This document shows positions 63,619 to 64,000 of a stretch of DNA of 64,000 bases, piece after piece. The notes beneath the pieces are model-generated. The model saw nothing but the letters and a program-made list of their open reading frames with translations, was not told the origin of the DNA and made no database searches. Positions within the stretch are counted from its first letter, which is position 1. Each line of letters starts with the position of its first letter. The position numbers and the translations under genes were made by a program. This DNA comes from Rhodospirillaceae bacterium. GTDB lineage: Bacteria > Pseudomonadota > Alphaproteobacteria > Thalassobaculales > Thalassobaculaceae. Location: positions 186,001 to 250,000 of the forward strand of contig JAGYJX010000005.1 of NCBI GenBank assembly GCA_018401495.1, given 5' to 3'.

Positions 63619-64000
63619 GGGGCGCCCGTCGCTCCGTAGGCCCCGGATCGGCCCGCCCTGCGGGCGTCCCGTCCGGGGTGACGACGATAGGAAGGGATGT
63701 CACCGCCCCCTTCGTGTCGTCACCCCGGGCAAGCGAAGCGCGACCCGGGGCCCACCCGCCGCCTCGTCGGAGCCGTCATCGGCCAGATCCCGTCGCGCCA
63801 TGGGCCCCGGCTCGACCGCGCCGAAGCGCGCTCGTCCGGGGTGACGACAGTGAGGGGGAGGAACCGATCACGCTCTTCGCCGCCCACCCGCCGCCGCGTC
63901 AGCCAACACCCCTCCGTCGTCACCCCGGGCAAGCGAAGCGCGACCCGGGGCCACCCGCCGCCCCGTCGGAGTGTCATCGGCCAGATCCCGTCGCGCTCTG
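63619..64000. repeat. Gene-free end of window with dispersed CGTCACCCCGG repeats
   Basis: Two copies of CGTCACCCCGGGCAAGCGAA followed by GCGCGACCCGGGG begin near 63718 and 63918. Both run on into GTCATCGGCCAGATCCCGTC. Opposite-strand ends (GTCCGGGGTGACGAC) lie near 63675 and 63835. They make hairpin-capable pairs like those in the 33.5-34.1 kb cluster but of a different sequence class. No gene is visible. Confidence 0.7.

Noticed and set aside
1..64000. CRISPR arrays, tRNA or rRNA genes
   Set aside because: No regularly spaced direct repeats and no tRNA- or rRNA-like sequence were seen on either strand. The repeats present are irregular palindromic units.

Overview
The window is very GC-rich chromosomal DNA, apart from a few AT-richer intervals. 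Gene content points to a high-GC alphaproteobacterium, most likely of the Rhodospirillales type. The supporting genes are a fused CysN-CysC, a PrkA/DUF444/SpoVR operon in a non-spore-former, a DUF3309 protein, a consensus GGAAC-N16-CGTT (EcfG-type) promoter and many catabolic oxidoreductases. This is inference from content; no rRNA or tRNA gene is present to fix the taxon.

Layout. 1-4152: an ISAs1-family insertion in the 3' end of a LysR gene, which follows a CoA-transferase and a haloacid-dehalogenase-like gene. 4326-9004: moaA, a secreted protein, NAD kinase, an FAD amine/amino-acid oxidase and a convergent histidine kinase. 9458-12619: cysD, cysNC and a GNAT gene (sulfate activation). 12645-16441: DUF3309, a quinone oxidoreductase with a SufR-like Fe-S regulator, a divergent MFS exporter and a small lipoprotein. 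16462-24597: ATP-dependent DNA ligase plus ligase-associated exonuclease, a SIS isomerase, a membrane protein, a hydratase, an M20 amidase and a sulfatase. 24690-35659: a PAS protein, a GNAT-like protein, esterase, enoyl-CoA hydratase, pdxJ, fpr, a methyltransferase, a DUF2817 peptidase, a RibD-like reductase, a cluster of palindromic repeats and an MlrC-type peptidase. 35843-38997: a metal-homeostasis cluster (membrane-anchored protein, HupE/UreJ, CsoR/RcnR-family repressor, His-tailed MFS exporter) around a perfect palindromic operator. 39116-49354: an accessory zone with a decayed PIN toxin locus, an AhpD-like gene split by an IS5 element that itself carries an IS256 element, an AlbA_2 (Schlafen-like) gene split by an IS66 element, and a restriction-endonuclease-like gene in AT-richer DNA. 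49419-59440: dadA-like and hydroxyacyl-CoA-dehydrogenase genes, CHAD, ParA, then spoVR, DUF444 and prkA. 60211-63618: aldo/keto reductase, a ParDE-type toxin-antitoxin pair, a GMC oxidoreductase, then intergenic repeats.

Two window-wide themes stand out. First, four insertion sequences can be resolved with target duplications (three) or matching target tetranucleotides (one). Their insertion points can be closed up to rebuild three interrupted genes. Second, about twenty genes carry single-base indels, roughly 34 in total, while the three youngest IS elements have intact frames. I suspect many are consensus errors in the assembly, but real pseudogenisation cannot be excluded from the sequence alone. 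Where I call a gene broken, the coordinates span the whole recognisable gene.
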